NCBI RefSeq assembly: GCF_000755165.1
Contig: NC_025870.1
Location: 153,703-217,702 of the forward strand
Length of the DNA: 64,000 bases
Source: Leishmania panamensis
Taxonomy: Eukaryota > Euglenozoa > Kinetoplastea > Trypanosomatida > Trypanosomatidae
Direction: 5' to 3'
Shown: positions 19,494-30,072 of the stretch, piece after piece
Numbering within the stretch: the first letter of the stretch is position 1
Layout: each line of letters starts with the position of its first letter
Notes under the pieces: model-generated
Databases searched by the model: none
What the model saw: the letters and a program-made list of their open reading frames with translations, nothing else
What the model was told of the DNA's origin: nothing
Position numbers and translations under genes: made by a program

Positions 19494-22400
19494 ATGTCCG
19501 CGCGAGCAACAACGTGCACCTGCGTGGCCTCTGATATCAATGTTACCTCGGCGAGCCTGACGACGGCAGCAGGAGTGGCCGCAGCACCTTCGGCTCAGCC
19601 CTCCACCTCCCCGGCTCAGATCGAGCAACTCCGGCAGAAACTGTCGTCAAGCCTGCACTGCCAGCCGGAGTTACGGGACCTGCTCGGCCTTTGTGCGGAG
19701 AGTAATGCATGGACGGCCGAGGAGGCGACTCAGCGGCCGGACATGATTACCACCATCGAGCTCTTCCTCCTCCAGGTACCCCGTATTCCCCTCGTACAGT
19801 TCTTTCCTAACCTGGTGACGGTAAAATTGATGAGCATCGGTCTGGAGTCGATGGCCAGCTTAGCCTCACTCGCCCATGTTGAAGAGCTGTGGCTGTCTGA
19901 CAACAACATCTGCGTAATCGAGGGATTGGACACCATGACGAGGCTGCGGCGCCTGTACCTGCAGGGCAATCGCATCGGGTCGCTCAATGGGCTGCCGCCG
20001 CTGCGCCACCTACGCGAGCTGTGGCTGTCGCGCAATCGCTTATCCGCTCTCACCCACCTCACCTCTCTTCGAAAGCTGCGCTCGCTCTACGTGTCCGCCA
20101 ACCCTCTGGAGAGTCTCGAGAACGCTTTCTCGAAGGACATGTCACACTTACACGAAGTGAACCTGAGCGGGTGTCACCTCAGCTCCATCACCGAGGTCCG
20201 CCACCTCCAGCAGCTCTCCTGTCTGCGGAGTTTGTGGCTGCTCGACCCGCTCTTTGGCGATAACCCGATCTGCCACCTCAACAACTATGCCACCCTGATC
20301 ATCTCCATGCTGGGCTCCCTCGACAGCCTCGACGGCGTCGTCGTCACATCGGCGCAACGCTCAGCCGTGGAGTCCGTGCTGCGCAAAAAACAGCTCTACT
20401 ACGCCATGCGGGCACAGATGCTGGACACCCAAATCACACTCCTCGCGCGTCACGCCGAGACCTTTGCGCTTTGTCACATCCAAGACTCCAGGAACGCGCT
20501 GCGGAAGTTGAAGTCCTGCGTACAGCCACTGGAGCACGAGCGAGCGGAGCGAGCCATCTATCACCTGGAGGAAAAGCTCGGCACCGGCAGCAGCAGGGGT
20601 TCGCTCTGCCGAGTGACGGCGGACGAAGGCAAGAGCGGCGACGACTCTGCCGAGGCCCCGCTTGACGTACCGATGGCAACCCTTGAGGCCCTCGCCCGGC
20701 AGCTGTCTCGTGCGGTCGACACCCGCGAAGTGCAGGAGCGCATGACGATGCTGAGGCTGTCGGAGGCCACACACGCGGCAAAAGCGCAGGCGCAGCTGCT
20801 GAAGGAGCGTTTTGCCGTGGAACTACACACAGCCGGCAATGTCCGCCTCGAGAACCTCTCGCCAGATCACGAGGTGTACGTTGCTGCCGTAGAAATGATG
20901 CAGGAGCGCTTCGACAGCGCACTATTCAACGAGCGCTTTGGAATTGCGGGGGTGGAGGTGACGTGCGTGCGGCGCATTGTCAACCGTGGTCTTCGTGTGC
21001 GCTTTGATGAGCGGGTGAAAGAGCTACGCGTTGACTTGTCGAACCCCCAGCTGCGCAGCCGCTTCGTGGGCTTGTTTGGTATTGTGCCCGTGACCCAGCA
21101 GGGCCAGAGCGCTTGCCTGCAGCACGTGCTGCTGAACGGAACGACGGCGCGCCTCGCAGCGCCACGCGGGGACGGCAAGAAAAGCAGTGCCGTAAGCCAG
21201 GCGGACAGCACGCTGTGCCAGCACGTGCCCGCAGAGGAAGGCATTCCCCTTACGAACAGCCTTTTCTACGCCGATGAGGAGCGTCTGTTGAGCTGCGGGG
21301 CCGCCGCTCGTGGAATGAGCCGCGACTGTGACGCAGCGCCGCTCGTCTCGCACCAGAGCTTTGGAGCTGCCACGTTGCCAAGCGAGAGTGAGGCGAGCCC
21401 GCCGTTCGGCGGGCAGGTTGTGGTATATCGCGTGTACCTTGGAAAGACGGTGCACGCCCTCGGCGGCGGCGCAGGGAGCGCCATCTCGCCGCCCGCCTCC
21501 TTCCTGCAGCAAAACGGACGGGTGTGGTGCAAAGACTACAGCGCCGACACCTGCGCTGCCTACCGTCTCCTGCCGAGCGCCGCTGCCGCCACCGCCCCAG
21601 CAGGTGAGAGCGGGAGTGCCAGCGCCCAGCCGTTGCCGTCGTCATACATGTGGTACTGCTTTGACCGCGCTCTTCTCCTGCCAGACTGCGTTGTGGATTA
21701 CACGTATAGCTTGCAAGCCACCCATCCCTCACAACCCCAGAGGTCACCCACTCCCACAGTTGGTGGAGCGTTGGGGATGAGTCAGGCAGCGGCTCTGGCG
21801 TTACTCAACGGGCTCCCACCGTCGGCGGCGGTGGGGTACGTAGCGAGCAGTGCTGACGCGGACGACAGACAGCGCAGCGGCAAGCAGACAGACATCATCG
21901 AGGATGTCCTACGCTGCGCCGAGCCGCTGTTGAAGTTCATTCACTGGTGCGGTTCGCCTAGCAAGCAAGCGCGGTGCCGCGGAACTGCCTCGCACAAGAA
22001 CACCTTGCAGTATGTAGCTGAATTGGAGACGAACGACGCTCTGGCGAGTGTTCATAAGGCGCTGGGGAAAACTCGCATGGCGCGTCTGCTGCAAAACAGT
22101 GCGAGGGACGACAGTGCGGGCGGAGGCGAAGCTCAAAGCAGTGACGCCAACAGCACCAGCGCCGCAAACCCCTTACAGGCACGACATGTAGAGGAGTACG
22201 CGGCACAGATGGGCGTAAGCGGAACGCCCCTGATGTTATGTGTGCTGCGCAGCAGAGGCATCACAGCCATCTTGCAGAATTTTGCTGCGCCCCTCTGTTC
22301 ATCCATCACAGCATTGGACCTGGCGTACAACCGTATCGCTTCAGTCTCGTGGGTCGCCTTGGCCAAGGAGGCGCCACAGCTGCAGCGACTCAACCTTAGC

Positions 22401-24818
22401 GGCAATATCCTGTCGCGCCTCCACCTCGACGGCAGCTCTTTGCCCTCCCTGCGAGTGCTGGACGTAAGCGACAACAAACTCGTGGATGTGACGGACTTCT
22501 CGTCGATCCGCACAGCTGCGGAGGCGCTGGAGGAGCTTCTCGTACACGGCAACCCGTTCCTGCAACACGCCGACGGGCAGGAGGCTGAGGCGCGCCTGTG
22601 GCTGTATTTGCTTCCACCGTCAACCTCAATTATGGCGATGGCCGCAGGCGGCAGCCCGGCCATTGTGAAGCTCAACGCGCAGTCCCTCGGCACGTACCCC
22701 GGAACCCTGGCTGCCCAGCGATTTCGCCGTGCCTCTCTGCTGCCAGGAGGACTCCCAACGTCGTACATGTCCTGCGTCACCGCCTGCCTTGTGAAGTCCG
22801 TTCAGCGAGACGAAGAGCTCAGCTGCGCGTCCACCGGCGTCTTCTCCGTAGACTACAACACTACATACGAGAGTTCATTCGAGCAGGCGGCAGCACAACT
22901 AGAGCAGCTGACGGCAGCAGGTGAACTAGAAGCGCACCTCCGCGTGGAATGCGCCCTCCACGCAGCCCTCGACGAAGCCCGCCCCCGCCTCACCAACACA
23001 ACAATCGACGACAGAAATCTGCCGCTGTCGCCGTCATTACTGTCGTGCTTAAATGAGTGTCACACGTTCCGCTGGAGCCGCGGCCTGCTGGACGACCCCA
23101 GCGGACTCGTGGACCTCTTGCCAAATCTCTGCTGCTTGACGCTGCGTGGCCAGGCACTGACAGATGTGCATCCCCTCCTTCACTTGCGCGGGCTCGAATC
23201 CCTCAACCTGGCGGAGAACCATATCACCCAGCTACCATGCCTGGCGGAACTCAAGGCGCTGCGCGAGTTAGTACTGGACTTCAATGAGCTAACGGCTCTC
23301 CCGCTGGCTCTGGGGCCTTTGCCGACGCTTCGCATGCTCAGCGCCTCTGGCAATAAAATTGTGCACGTTGACGTCAACCTCTTTCTGAAGTGCACCACGT
23401 GCGCTGGCTCACATGACACTACCTCCCTTCCAGCGGCGACGCCGCAGCTCGTGGCGCTGCATCTCATGTACAACGGCATCGCTGATATGAACGTCATTTA
23501 CGCCCTCCGTGATGTGCCCTCGCTGCTAATCTTAAACGTCACGGGCAACCCCTGCACGGTCCCCCACGGCGCCACCAACGACGACAACGAAGTGCGGCCG
23601 TACCTCATTCATGCGTTTCCACAGCTGAAGATGCTGGACGGCATCCCCATCTCGCCTGCGGAGGTGGCCAAGTCGCGCGAGGTGTACGCTGGCAAAATTA
23701 ACAGCGACCTTCTCATTGAGCGCGCTCGCGGTCCTCCAGAGACGTGGGCGTCAGTGCGCAGCCTAAACCTCTCGCACAGCTCACTCAAGGAGGTCAATCT
23801 GCTGGAACGCTTCGTGTCGCTCGAGGTGCTTCATCTGCAACACAACTTACTCGTGAGCGTCCTTGGGGTGGAAATGCTCAGAGAGCTGACGGCACTGGAC
23901 CTGTCGCACAACCGACTTGGTTCGGCGCCGTGGCGCGGCTCCACCGGTGGTGCACTCAGCACCAACGGGGTGGCCGCGACGTCTCCGGCGGCATTGGGCG
24001 ACACACTCGCGCACCTCAAGCTCCTCCAGTCGCTTTCCCTGGAGGCAAACCAACTCACCGACCTCAGCACACTGAAGCTGCGCTTTCCGCACCTGAAGTT
24101 TCTCAATGTGCGCAGCAACGAGCTGCAGCACATTCAACGCGGGTTAGAACATCTGCCGGAGCTGCGCGAGCTGCTGCTGGACCAGAACAAGCTGCGCGGC
24201 CTCTCCACTGATGCCTTTGCCGCAAACAAGAAGCTCGTAATTCTGTCTGCAGAGAACAACACCTTGCGCTCTGTCGAAGGGCTGCAGCGGTGCGGGTCGC
24301 TGGAGCAGCTGCGCCTTGGGGCGAACCGCCTGGGCGAACTGAATGCGTTGCTGCATGACCTGGAGGCTTGCCCTTTGAAAGCCGCTGTGTTCGTTGGCAA
24401 TCCTATCGCGCGCAAGACCAACTACCGTGCAATGGTGATCATGCGCTTTGCGCAGCTAACAGACCTCGACCGGCGCGTCGTGACACCGGAAGAGCGGGAC
24501 AAGGCCGCCTCGGCCCGCGTGACGGAGTTGGTAGCGCCGCCTAATGTGGTGATCGACATGAACTACTTTGCCGGCATGGGAGCTGCGTCAGCAGGATTGC
24601 CAGGGCTGCCGTCGCAGAGCGGGCTCAAGGTGAACGGCGGCGCAGCTTTCTCTTCGCGCGGCCGAGGAGCCGTTCCGCTGCCCAACGGAGCGGCGGTGAA
24701 TCGCAGCCCCTCCCAACCGCAGTTGGTGGGCATGCGTGCCGTATTTGTGCCAAACAAGCAGGGCGGGGCCACTGATCGACTTGTCGTGAACCAGCGCATT
24801 CGGCCCTACCGTCGTTGA
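19494..24818 (+). CDS. LRRC9-like giant leucine-rich-repeat protein, 1774 aa
   Basis: The start is the first ATG; the frame is open a little further up but only through a GTG. SDS22-type leucine-rich repeats fall in four clusters: about residues 107-270, 943-1022, 1209-1383 and 1419-1659. The first is followed by a helical stretch (~295-400). Between clusters 1 and 2 (~600-745) lies a non-LRR domain with VVVYRVYLGKTVHALGGG, then RVWCKDYSADTCAAYRL and MWYCFDRALLLPDCVVDYTY. This resembles the PARP/ART-like insert that I recall in animal LRRC9, with the typical C-terminal strand pattern. LRRC9 proteins have a similar multi-cluster layout and are linked to cilia. Inference: a flagellar/axonemal scaffold. 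The LRR assignment is firm; the LRRC9 identity is moderate. Confidence 0.75.
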   Translation: MSARATTCTCVASDINVTSASLTTAAGVAAAPSAQPSTSPAQIEQLRQKLSSSLHCQPELRDLLGLCAESNAWTAEEATQRPDMITTIELFLLQVPRIPLVQFFPNLVTVKLMSIGLESMASLASLAHVEELWLSDNNICVIEGLDTMTRLRRLYLQGNRIGSLNGLPPLRHLRELWLSRNRLSALTHLTSLRKLRSLYVSANPLESLENAFSKDMSHLHEVNLSGCHLSSITEVRHLQQLSCLRSLWLLDPLFGDNPICHLNNYATLIISMLGSLDSLDGVVVTSAQRSAVESVLRKKQLYYAMRAQMLDTQITLLARHAETFALCHIQDSRNALRKLKSCVQPLEHERAERAIYHLEEKLGTGSSRGSLCRVTADEGKSGDDSAEAPLDVPMATLEALARQLSRAVDTREVQERMTMLRLSEATHAAKAQAQLLKERFAVELHTAGNVRLENLSPDHEVYVAAVEMMQERFDSALFNERFGIAGVEVTCVRRIVNRGLRVRFDERVKELRVDLSNPQLRSRFVGLFGIVPVTQQGQSACLQHVLLNGTTARLAAPRGDGKKSSAVSQADSTLCQHVPAEEGIPLTNSLFYADEERLLSCGAAARGMSRDCDAAPLVSHQSFGAATLPSESEASPPFGGQVVVYRVYLGKTVHALGGGAGSAISPPASFLQQNGRVWCKDYSADTCAAYRLLPSAAAATAPAGESGSASAQPLPSSYMWYCFDRALLLPDCVVDYTYSLQATHPSQPQRSPTPTVGGALGMSQAAALALLNGLPPSAAVGYVASSADADDRQRSGKQTDIIEDVLRCAEPLLKFIHWCGSPSKQARCRGTASHKNTLQYVAELETNDALASVHKALGKTRMARLLQNSARDDSAGGGEAQSSDANSTSAANPLQARHVEEYAAQMGVSGTPLMLCVLRSRGITAILQNFAAPLCSSITALDLAYNRIASVSWVALAKEAPQLQRLNLSGNILSRLHLDGSSLPSLRVLDVSDNKLVDVTDFSSIRTAAEALEELLVHGNPFLQHADGQEAEARLWLYLLPPSTSIMAMAAGGSPAIVKLNAQSLGTYPGTLAAQRFRRASLLPGGLPTSYMSCVTACLVKSVQRDEELSCASTGVFSVDYNTTYESSFEQAAAQLEQLTAAGELEAHLRVECALHAALDEARPRLTNTTIDDRNLPLSPSLLSCLNECHTFRWSRGLLDDPSGLVDLLPNLCCLTLRGQALTDVHPLLHLRGLESLNLAENHITQLPCLAELKALRELVLDFNELTALPLALGPLPTLRMLSASGNKIVHVDVNLFLKCTTCAGSHDTTSLPAATPQLVALHLMYNGIADMNVIYALRDVPSLLILNVTGNPCTVPHGATNDDNEVRPYLIHAFPQLKMLDGIPISPAEVAKSREVYAGKINSDLLIERARGPPETWASVRSLNLSHSSLKEVNLLERFVSLEVLHLQHNLLVSVLGVEMLRELTALDLSHNRLGSAPWRGSTGGALSTNGVAATSPAALGDTLAHLKLLQSLSLEANQLTDLSTLKLRFPHLKFLNVRSNELQHIQRGLEHLPELRELLLDQNKLRGLSTDAFAANKKLVILSAENNTLRSVEGLQRCGSLEQLRLGANRLGELNALLHDLEACPLKAAVFVGNPIARKTNYRAMVIMRFAQLTDLDRRVVTPEERDKAASARVTELVAPPNVVIDMNYFAGMGAASAGLPGLPSQSGLKVNGGAAFSSRGRGAVPLPNGAAVNRSPSQPQLVGMRAVFVPNKQGGATDRLVVNQRIRPYRR

Positions 24819-25929
24819 GCGCGTCTTTTCGCCGCTGTTGACGCCACTGCGGCAGCGTCAACTCATGCTGAACGAGGGAGAGAGGTGGGATGCGGTCCCC
24901 AGGACGGTGAGGCAGCGATTCGGGGATCGGTGCCTGTGTGTCTACGTGGAAGAGAGGGTGCTGGGGAACATAATCCGGGAGCACGTGTTGATGGGCGCAT
25001 GTGGCCCTTGGATGTAGTGCGCATAGCAGCCACCCTCTCCCCCTCGCCGGTGTGCGTGCGTGTCTCCACTCGTATTAGTCATTTTATCGTTCCTGCCCTT
25101 TCCTTTGTGTGTATGTGTGGCGATGTGGCCACGTTGATGTACAGCCTACAGCCTTACATGCATGTATGTCATATATATATATAGGAGCCAAGAAATGCAG
25201 TGGAACCGTCATGTAGGGGAGCACAAGCAAACGCCTAGTCGTTGGCTGGCGCCTACACCCACGCCTCAATCGTGATGGGGAAGTGAGTGTCTGTGTATAG
25301 GAGGAGGCCCCCAGTCTAGTGAAGGCAACCAAGATGAGGGAAGGAGGAAGGTCGAAAGCTCCGCCACCACGTACAGAGAGTGCAAGAGAAGGCACGTGGT
25401 GAATGCAAAGGGAAAGAGAGCTTAGAATAGAGAAGGGAACGAGCTTCGCCCTCATGTCGCACGCCTCTCCTCCCTCCCTTCACTAGTCACGCAGTGTGCA
25501 ATCACCTGTGGCCCTTGGCCGTTTTGTGGGTCTGTGTGGGCTGGGCCTCAGTCCTTATCCACTCCGATGTGCATGTCCTTCCTCGCCTCTCTTTTCGACG
25601 CCCTCTCTCATTCCGCTCCACACAGAACGGGGAATTGTAGCGGTGCTTTGCCCCATCAAACAAAGACGACGCAGAGCACAGCTGACGCACACACACTGAG
25701 ATACGCAGCTTACGTGTGGGCGTTGGAAGGACTCCCCCCGGAATCCCCGCACCATCGACTGCATTGGGCGCAGACGTTTGGCACGTGCACATGTACTCGC
25801 GCCTACGCCAGCCGTATACATAGCACAGACGCACACGTGTACACACACGACTCACAAGCGCTTTCTTAGTCATCGCTTCGCAAAGCAACCGTTCCTCCAC
25901 CCCCTCCCTTTCCCGCTCGCAGCGACAAG
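24819..25929. other. Spacer between LRR and MPP6-like genes
   Basis: No gene is seen. There is a short TA run near 25168-25182 and scattered GT/CA tracts. The 3' end carries the acceptor tract of the next gene. Short frames on both strands lack recognisable features. Confidence 0.7.
25888..25922 (+). promoter_or_regulatory. Spliced-leader acceptor for the MPP6-like gene
   Basis: A pyrimidine tract (CCTCCACCCCCTCCC, TTTCCCGCTC) ends in GCAG with AG at 25921-25922. The ATG follows at 25930, so the predicted native 5' leader is only 7 bases. Confidence 0.65.
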
Positions 25930-26643
25930 ATGGACAAGGCAAAGACGCTGGAGGTTCTTCGAGGCATGAAGTTCATGCAGCGCAAGGAGGAGGCGAAGCG
26001 GCGCGCCGCCTTTGAGGTTGCCCAGCGGGAAGAAATTGAGCGGCAGCTGCTAAACCCCGGTACGGACAGCAGCGGCGTGAGCAGGGGTACCAGTGACGGC
26101 GGCCCCTCTGTGCTTAGACACAGTCGCGGTGACGGACCAGCCAGGGCGACCGTCTTGTACGATGATTCCTTCCCCGCACACGCATACGGGCTGTCACGAC
26201 GCAGTTTTACCGAGACGCTCGCCGGCGGTGGTGCGGCTCTGATCACCGAGAACCTCGGCGACACAGGCGCGAATCTGGTAGAGGGCGCCATAGAATCGGA
26301 GATTTTGCTCAGGAACGTCGGCGAGGCTCCAACGTTAGCGGACGCCGCTCTGGACCACAGCGACGTCTCAAGTGACGAAGTGGAAGACCTGTGGGGCGGT
26401 GAGGACGCCAAAGGTGGAGTGAGTGACCCCACAGCGATCCCTGACAGACGACTTCAAGGTGGTGAGAGGACTCGCACCCGCCGAGGCGACGGCGACCCAC
26501 ACGCGCGCAGTGATGGCAGGTTCGTTGTGAAGTCGTCGGTGCGCGCCCCAAAGCTGCCGAGGCGTCTTCAGGAAAGCGTTGAGGAGCACAAGCGACAGCG
26601 GAAGCGGAATCGCACGGAGGCGGAAGACGATGTGTACATGTAA
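25930..26643 (+). CDS. MPP6: MPP6-like nuclear exosome cofactor, 237 aa
   Basis: The N-terminus carries LRGMKFMQR (residues 10-18), very close to the LRMKFMQR hallmark of M-phase phosphoprotein 6, followed by a basic helix. A second block, YDDSFPAHAYGLSRRSF (77-93), resembles the family's SF...LYGRMSF region. The C-terminus is basic (KRQRKRNR) and probably binds RNA. In yeast and humans MPP6 docks on the exosome and helps recruit the MTR4 helicase; the same nuclear role is inferred here. The protein is longer than the human one because of an acidic, low-complexity middle. No TM or signal peptide is seen. The identification rests on two short motifs. Confidence 0.65.
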   Translation: MDKAKTLEVLRGMKFMQRKEEAKRRAAFEVAQREEIERQLLNPGTDSSGVSRGTSDGGPSVLRHSRGDGPARATVLYDDSFPAHAYGLSRRSFTETLAGGGAALITENLGDTGANLVEGAIESEILLRNVGEAPTLADAALDHSDVSSDEVEDLWGGEDAKGGVSDPTAIPDRRLQGGERTRTRRGDGDPHARSDGRFVVKSSVRAPKLPRRLQESVEEHKRQRKRNRTEAEDDVYM

Positions 26644-27453
26644 ACGCGTCCTCCACAACACTCGGGCAGGATGCACCGCGGCCCGAGTAGCCCACACGCG
26701 CGCACGCACAGCAGTCAAGTATCTACTGAGGGTTATTGACTCGTGTACGCGTGTGCGTGTGTGTGTGGGGGTGTGGGGGGGTGGGTGCCATTGTTGTTGA
26801 AACGAATAAGGGCAAGGTAGGGCGTAAGCGTTGCACACGCGTCTGTGTGTGTACATGCAGGCATACGTCACGCATGTGGGTCTCCTCTCGATAAGGAGCA
26901 AAGCTGAATCGCAAACGCAAACACCGAGATATTCGCAGGCGGTGGAAAAGGCGCAACCCAGGTAGGCTTCGCTGGGAGAAACGGGCTCACAGTCATTGTG
27001 GTAACAGTGAAGCGAACTAGTGTAAGTGAAGGACAGCAGAGACTGTGGTAGACACACAAATAAGTCACGTGCCGCGACTTCCTTCCTCGCTCCTTCCTCC
27101 ATGCTCGATTCTATGGGTAGTACACCCTCTCTCTCTGTCGCTCTTCACAATCTTTCGGTCCCCTCACCCTCTCCTCCCTTCCTGGCTTCTTTCCCTGATG
27201 CACTCACAGCCCTGCTGCTGCCAGCTTGTTTGTGCGCGCGCTTTGTCATTTCGGTGCCGCCACTCTCCGTAGGGTACGCTTTCTTTTTTGCTTGTGTGTA
27301 TGCGCGCGTGTGTGTGTGTGTGCATTGGTTTAGGTGGCACAGCAAGTGATTCCAGGGGGATCATGCGAGCTGACATCCATACGGACACTCCGCCGTACCT
27401 TTCAGCCCTTTACCTTCGCATTTGTACGTCTCTCACTTCAGAGCAGGAGCACT
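26644..27453. other. Spacer between MPP6-like and coiled-coil genes
   Basis: No gene is seen. GT-rich runs lie at ~26750-26790 and 27300-27322, with C/T-rich stretches from 27120. The coiled-coil frame is open upstream to 27334 but only from a GTG codon. Confidence 0.7.
27405..27441 (+). promoter_or_regulatory. Spliced-leader acceptor for the coiled-coil gene
   Basis: Pyrimidine-rich sequence ends in CACTTCAG with AG at 27440-27441, 12 bases before the ATG at 27454. This decides the start at 27454. Confidence 0.6.
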
Positions 27454-29799
27454 ATGGAGCAGCAGCCGCAACTCCCAGCCGTTGCCCAGCTGCTGCAGCA
27501 ACATCAGCAGCAGTGCACGGCAGACACGGCGACAAGCGCACGGAACACGAACGAAGAGGCCTTCGACTCAGTGCGGCAGGCAGCCGTGGTGATGTTCAAG
27601 CAGCGGACCAAAGACCTCACTCGACTCGCGCAGGTGGAAACGCAGTGTCAGGCCATTGACGCAGAACTGCGCCACGCCCAGATGTGCGTGACAAAACTTG
27701 TCTCACAACAAGCGACACTCGATGCCCTTGTAGAGGAGGAGCAGCAGCGCACTCGCCAGCGAGAGAGTCAACTACAGGAGCTACACAGTGCTCTTCTACA
27801 GCTGGACGAAGAACACCAGACGAACGGTAAGCGGCAGCGGTCCGCAGAGGCCGCGATCGGTGCAGCGACTGCGTTCATTCGGAGGTTTACCAACGCGGAC
27901 GGGCGCCTCTTCCAGCTGCTCGCCAAAGCAAATGTGCAAACCGCAGGCCGCAGCGCGCGGGAACTACAACGGCTTCTGGCGGAGGCTCAGCAGGGACTCG
28001 TGGCCGCAGAGGCGCATCGTGAAGACCTCATGTGTTTGCCTTCTTTCTCGCTCACCGCTGGGGCCTCCCCGAGCGGCGATTTGAGCTACACAACGGCACC
28101 CTCTTTGACGGCAGTTATGTCCGCCAATGTCTCCACTACGGGCGTGTCGCACGCACTGCAGGAGTGGGTGGCCAAGGTGGACTGGGCCCAGCACCGAGAG
28201 CTTGCCGACGTTGTGCAAATTACGCAGCAGCTTGTGGCGTGGCTTTCCACGGATGGCAGCACTCAAGAGGAAGGACAGAAGGCAGCTGAGGTTGGAGGAG
28301 CCTCGTGTGAGTGGAACTTGCCGCGGCTGTCGCTTCCAACATGTACCGAAGAGGCCGTGACGGAGGAGCACTGGTTTGGGTCACCGTCGCTTCTCTCCAC
28401 GACTTTACAAGCCGCTACTCACAGCTGCAGTTCTGAGAAGGTGGTGGCTGAAGAAGACGGTTCGCATGGAACCCTTCAGCTTAAAGGGTACCTGATGGAC
28501 ATCGATGGCAACATGGTTCCGAACGGCGAAGCCGTGCAGCATGTCCTGCAGCACCACCTACTTGCACCACTCCAGGCGATACTGACGTACAACGCACATC
28601 TTGTAGCTGTGTGTGCACAGCAGCACCTGCAGCTCCCTGCAGATGCGCCATTGCTCGCCGACTCCGTCACCGAAACACAGCAGCGGTGGGCATCCCTCTA
28701 CGAGGCGTGGCAGCAGTGGCGGGAAGAGGTGCTGAAGACGCAGGCTGCCACCGAAGCTGCCACAGCCGCAGAGACGGAGCTGGACGCGGCCCAGGCAACA
28801 CTTTGCGCACTGCAGCAACACTGTGAAGAGCAGTCTCACCACTACGCATCCCGCGAGGAAGAAGTGGCGAACTTGAAGGAAGCAGAGATCGGCCACTACA
28901 CAGCGGCGTGGTCAAAGGGAATGCGCACGTTGCAAGCGCAGCGCAACTCGTTCTGCGCCGTCTCGGATGCCATTTCTTCACTGACAAAAGAAGTGTCAGT
29001 TCTGTCTACCGCCTTGCATGATGACTCCGAGCAACACGCGCACGAGACCCACGCGCTCGATATTGCCTTGGCCGAACAGCAAGAGCAACTCGCCGTGACG
29101 CGGCAGCGCGTGGCAGCCGCCAAGGAGAGGGTTGCGGAGATGGAGAAAGAGTGCGCAGAGGCGCAGCGCATGCAGCAGCTGGTGCGAGATCAACATGAGG
29201 TGCTGCTGTCGTGCGCCACAAGGTGCTTTCAATCCTCCTCCGGCGCTACCGGGAACAATGACGAGGGCACGCAGATCCGTCAGACCGCATCCAGAGAGGT
29301 CCGTGAGCGTCCGGCTGCTCAGTGTGCAACAAACGTTGCACGGACGCTCCTGCAGTCGGCCACAAAATTCTCCCCAACGCACGCAGCATGGACGGAGCGT
29401 CTCGTGGAACTGGCATCGGAGGCAGATGACGCTGCAGGGGGAGACAACAGCGGCGCTCTTCTCACCTCGTCCGTGTCGCCGTTCTTTGCCAGTCTGATGG
29501 CCCACTGTGGTGACGGTCACGCTGCTCGCAGCGAATCGGACAACAAACTCGTACTCGATGCGACGGCAGCTCGGTTGGCTATGCAGGACGCGGTCGCACG
29601 TCTGCGCCTCCCAAGCGACCTCTTTCTCGACGACGACGTTGTCGACACGGGGCTTTTGGCTCAAATGCCGTACATTCGCACATCGATCCACGCAGAACAC
29701 GCCATCCGCGCGAGTGTTGAAGAGCACCGCCTGTTCATGTGCGACGCGGCGGCAGAAATTTCTCTCCTCCGCAGCGAGCTGGCCACCGTGGAGGAGTGA
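27454..29799 (+). CDS. Coiled-coil protein, 781 aa, function unknown
   Basis: The start is set by the acceptor AG just upstream. The protein is Gln/Glu/Ala-rich. Heptad-like helical stretches lie at roughly residues 35-205 and 405-590 (for example the ...QQATLDALVEEEQQR region and the ATEAATAAETELDAAQATLCALQQHCEEQ region). A less charged middle separates them (~205-405), and a shorter globular-looking C-terminal part follows. No motor, kinase, WD or TM motif is visible. The pattern fits a structural protein such as a basal-body, flagellar, kinetochore or cytoskeletal component, but nothing in the sequence picks one. Codon composition is like its neighbours. Confidence 0.75.
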   Translation: MEQQPQLPAVAQLLQQHQQQCTADTATSARNTNEEAFDSVRQAAVVMFKQRTKDLTRLAQVETQCQAIDAELRHAQMCVTKLVSQQATLDALVEEEQQRTRQRESQLQELHSALLQLDEEHQTNGKRQRSAEAAIGAATAFIRRFTNADGRLFQLLAKANVQTAGRSARELQRLLAEAQQGLVAAEAHREDLMCLPSFSLTAGASPSGDLSYTTAPSLTAVMSANVSTTGVSHALQEWVAKVDWAQHRELADVVQITQQLVAWLSTDGSTQEEGQKAAEVGGASCEWNLPRLSLPTCTEEAVTEEHWFGSPSLLSTTLQAATHSCSSEKVVAEEDGSHGTLQLKGYLMDIDGNMVPNGEAVQHVLQHHLLAPLQAILTYNAHLVAVCAQQHLQLPADAPLLADSVTETQQRWASLYEAWQQWREEVLKTQAATEAATAAETELDAAQATLCALQQHCEEQSHHYASREEEVANLKEAEIGHYTAAWSKGMRTLQAQRNSFCAVSDAISSLTKEVSVLSTALHDDSEQHAHETHALDIALAEQQEQLAVTRQRVAAAKERVAEMEKECAEAQRMQQLVRDQHEVLLSCATRCFQSSSGATGNNDEGTQIRQTASREVRERPAAQCATNVARTLLQSATKFSPTHAAWTERLVELASEADDAAGGDNSGALLTSSVSPFFASLMAHCGDGHAARSESDNKLVLDATAARLAMQDAVARLRLPSDLFLDDDVVDTGLLAQMPYIRTSIHAEHAIRASVEEHRLFMCDAAAEISLLRSELATVEE

Positions 29800-30072
29800 C
29801 GGTGTGGAGAGAGAGGTGATAGGTCCGTTGTCGCGCAGGCAACGTAGTGGTTAAACTGGTGGTGCCCTCACAGTGACTTGCTCGTCCGACCTCATTCACG
29901 CCACCTCCATGAGCATACACTGTTTCACTCGTCTCCTTCTATGCCTTCCCTCGGCTCCTCCTCATCCTTGTTGGGAGGATGGCTAATGGCTCTCTTGCGT
30001 TTCTACTGGTTTTCGTTTCTTACTGTTTTACTGCTTTTCATCTGCTGATCACATCCACCACCAACCACCCTT

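Noticed and set aside
25700..25860. CA/TG-rich runs here and elsewhere considered as CRISPR-like or telomeric repeats
   Set aside because: No regularly spaced direct repeats with unique spacers and no TTAGGG units; these are ordinary dinucleotide tracts.
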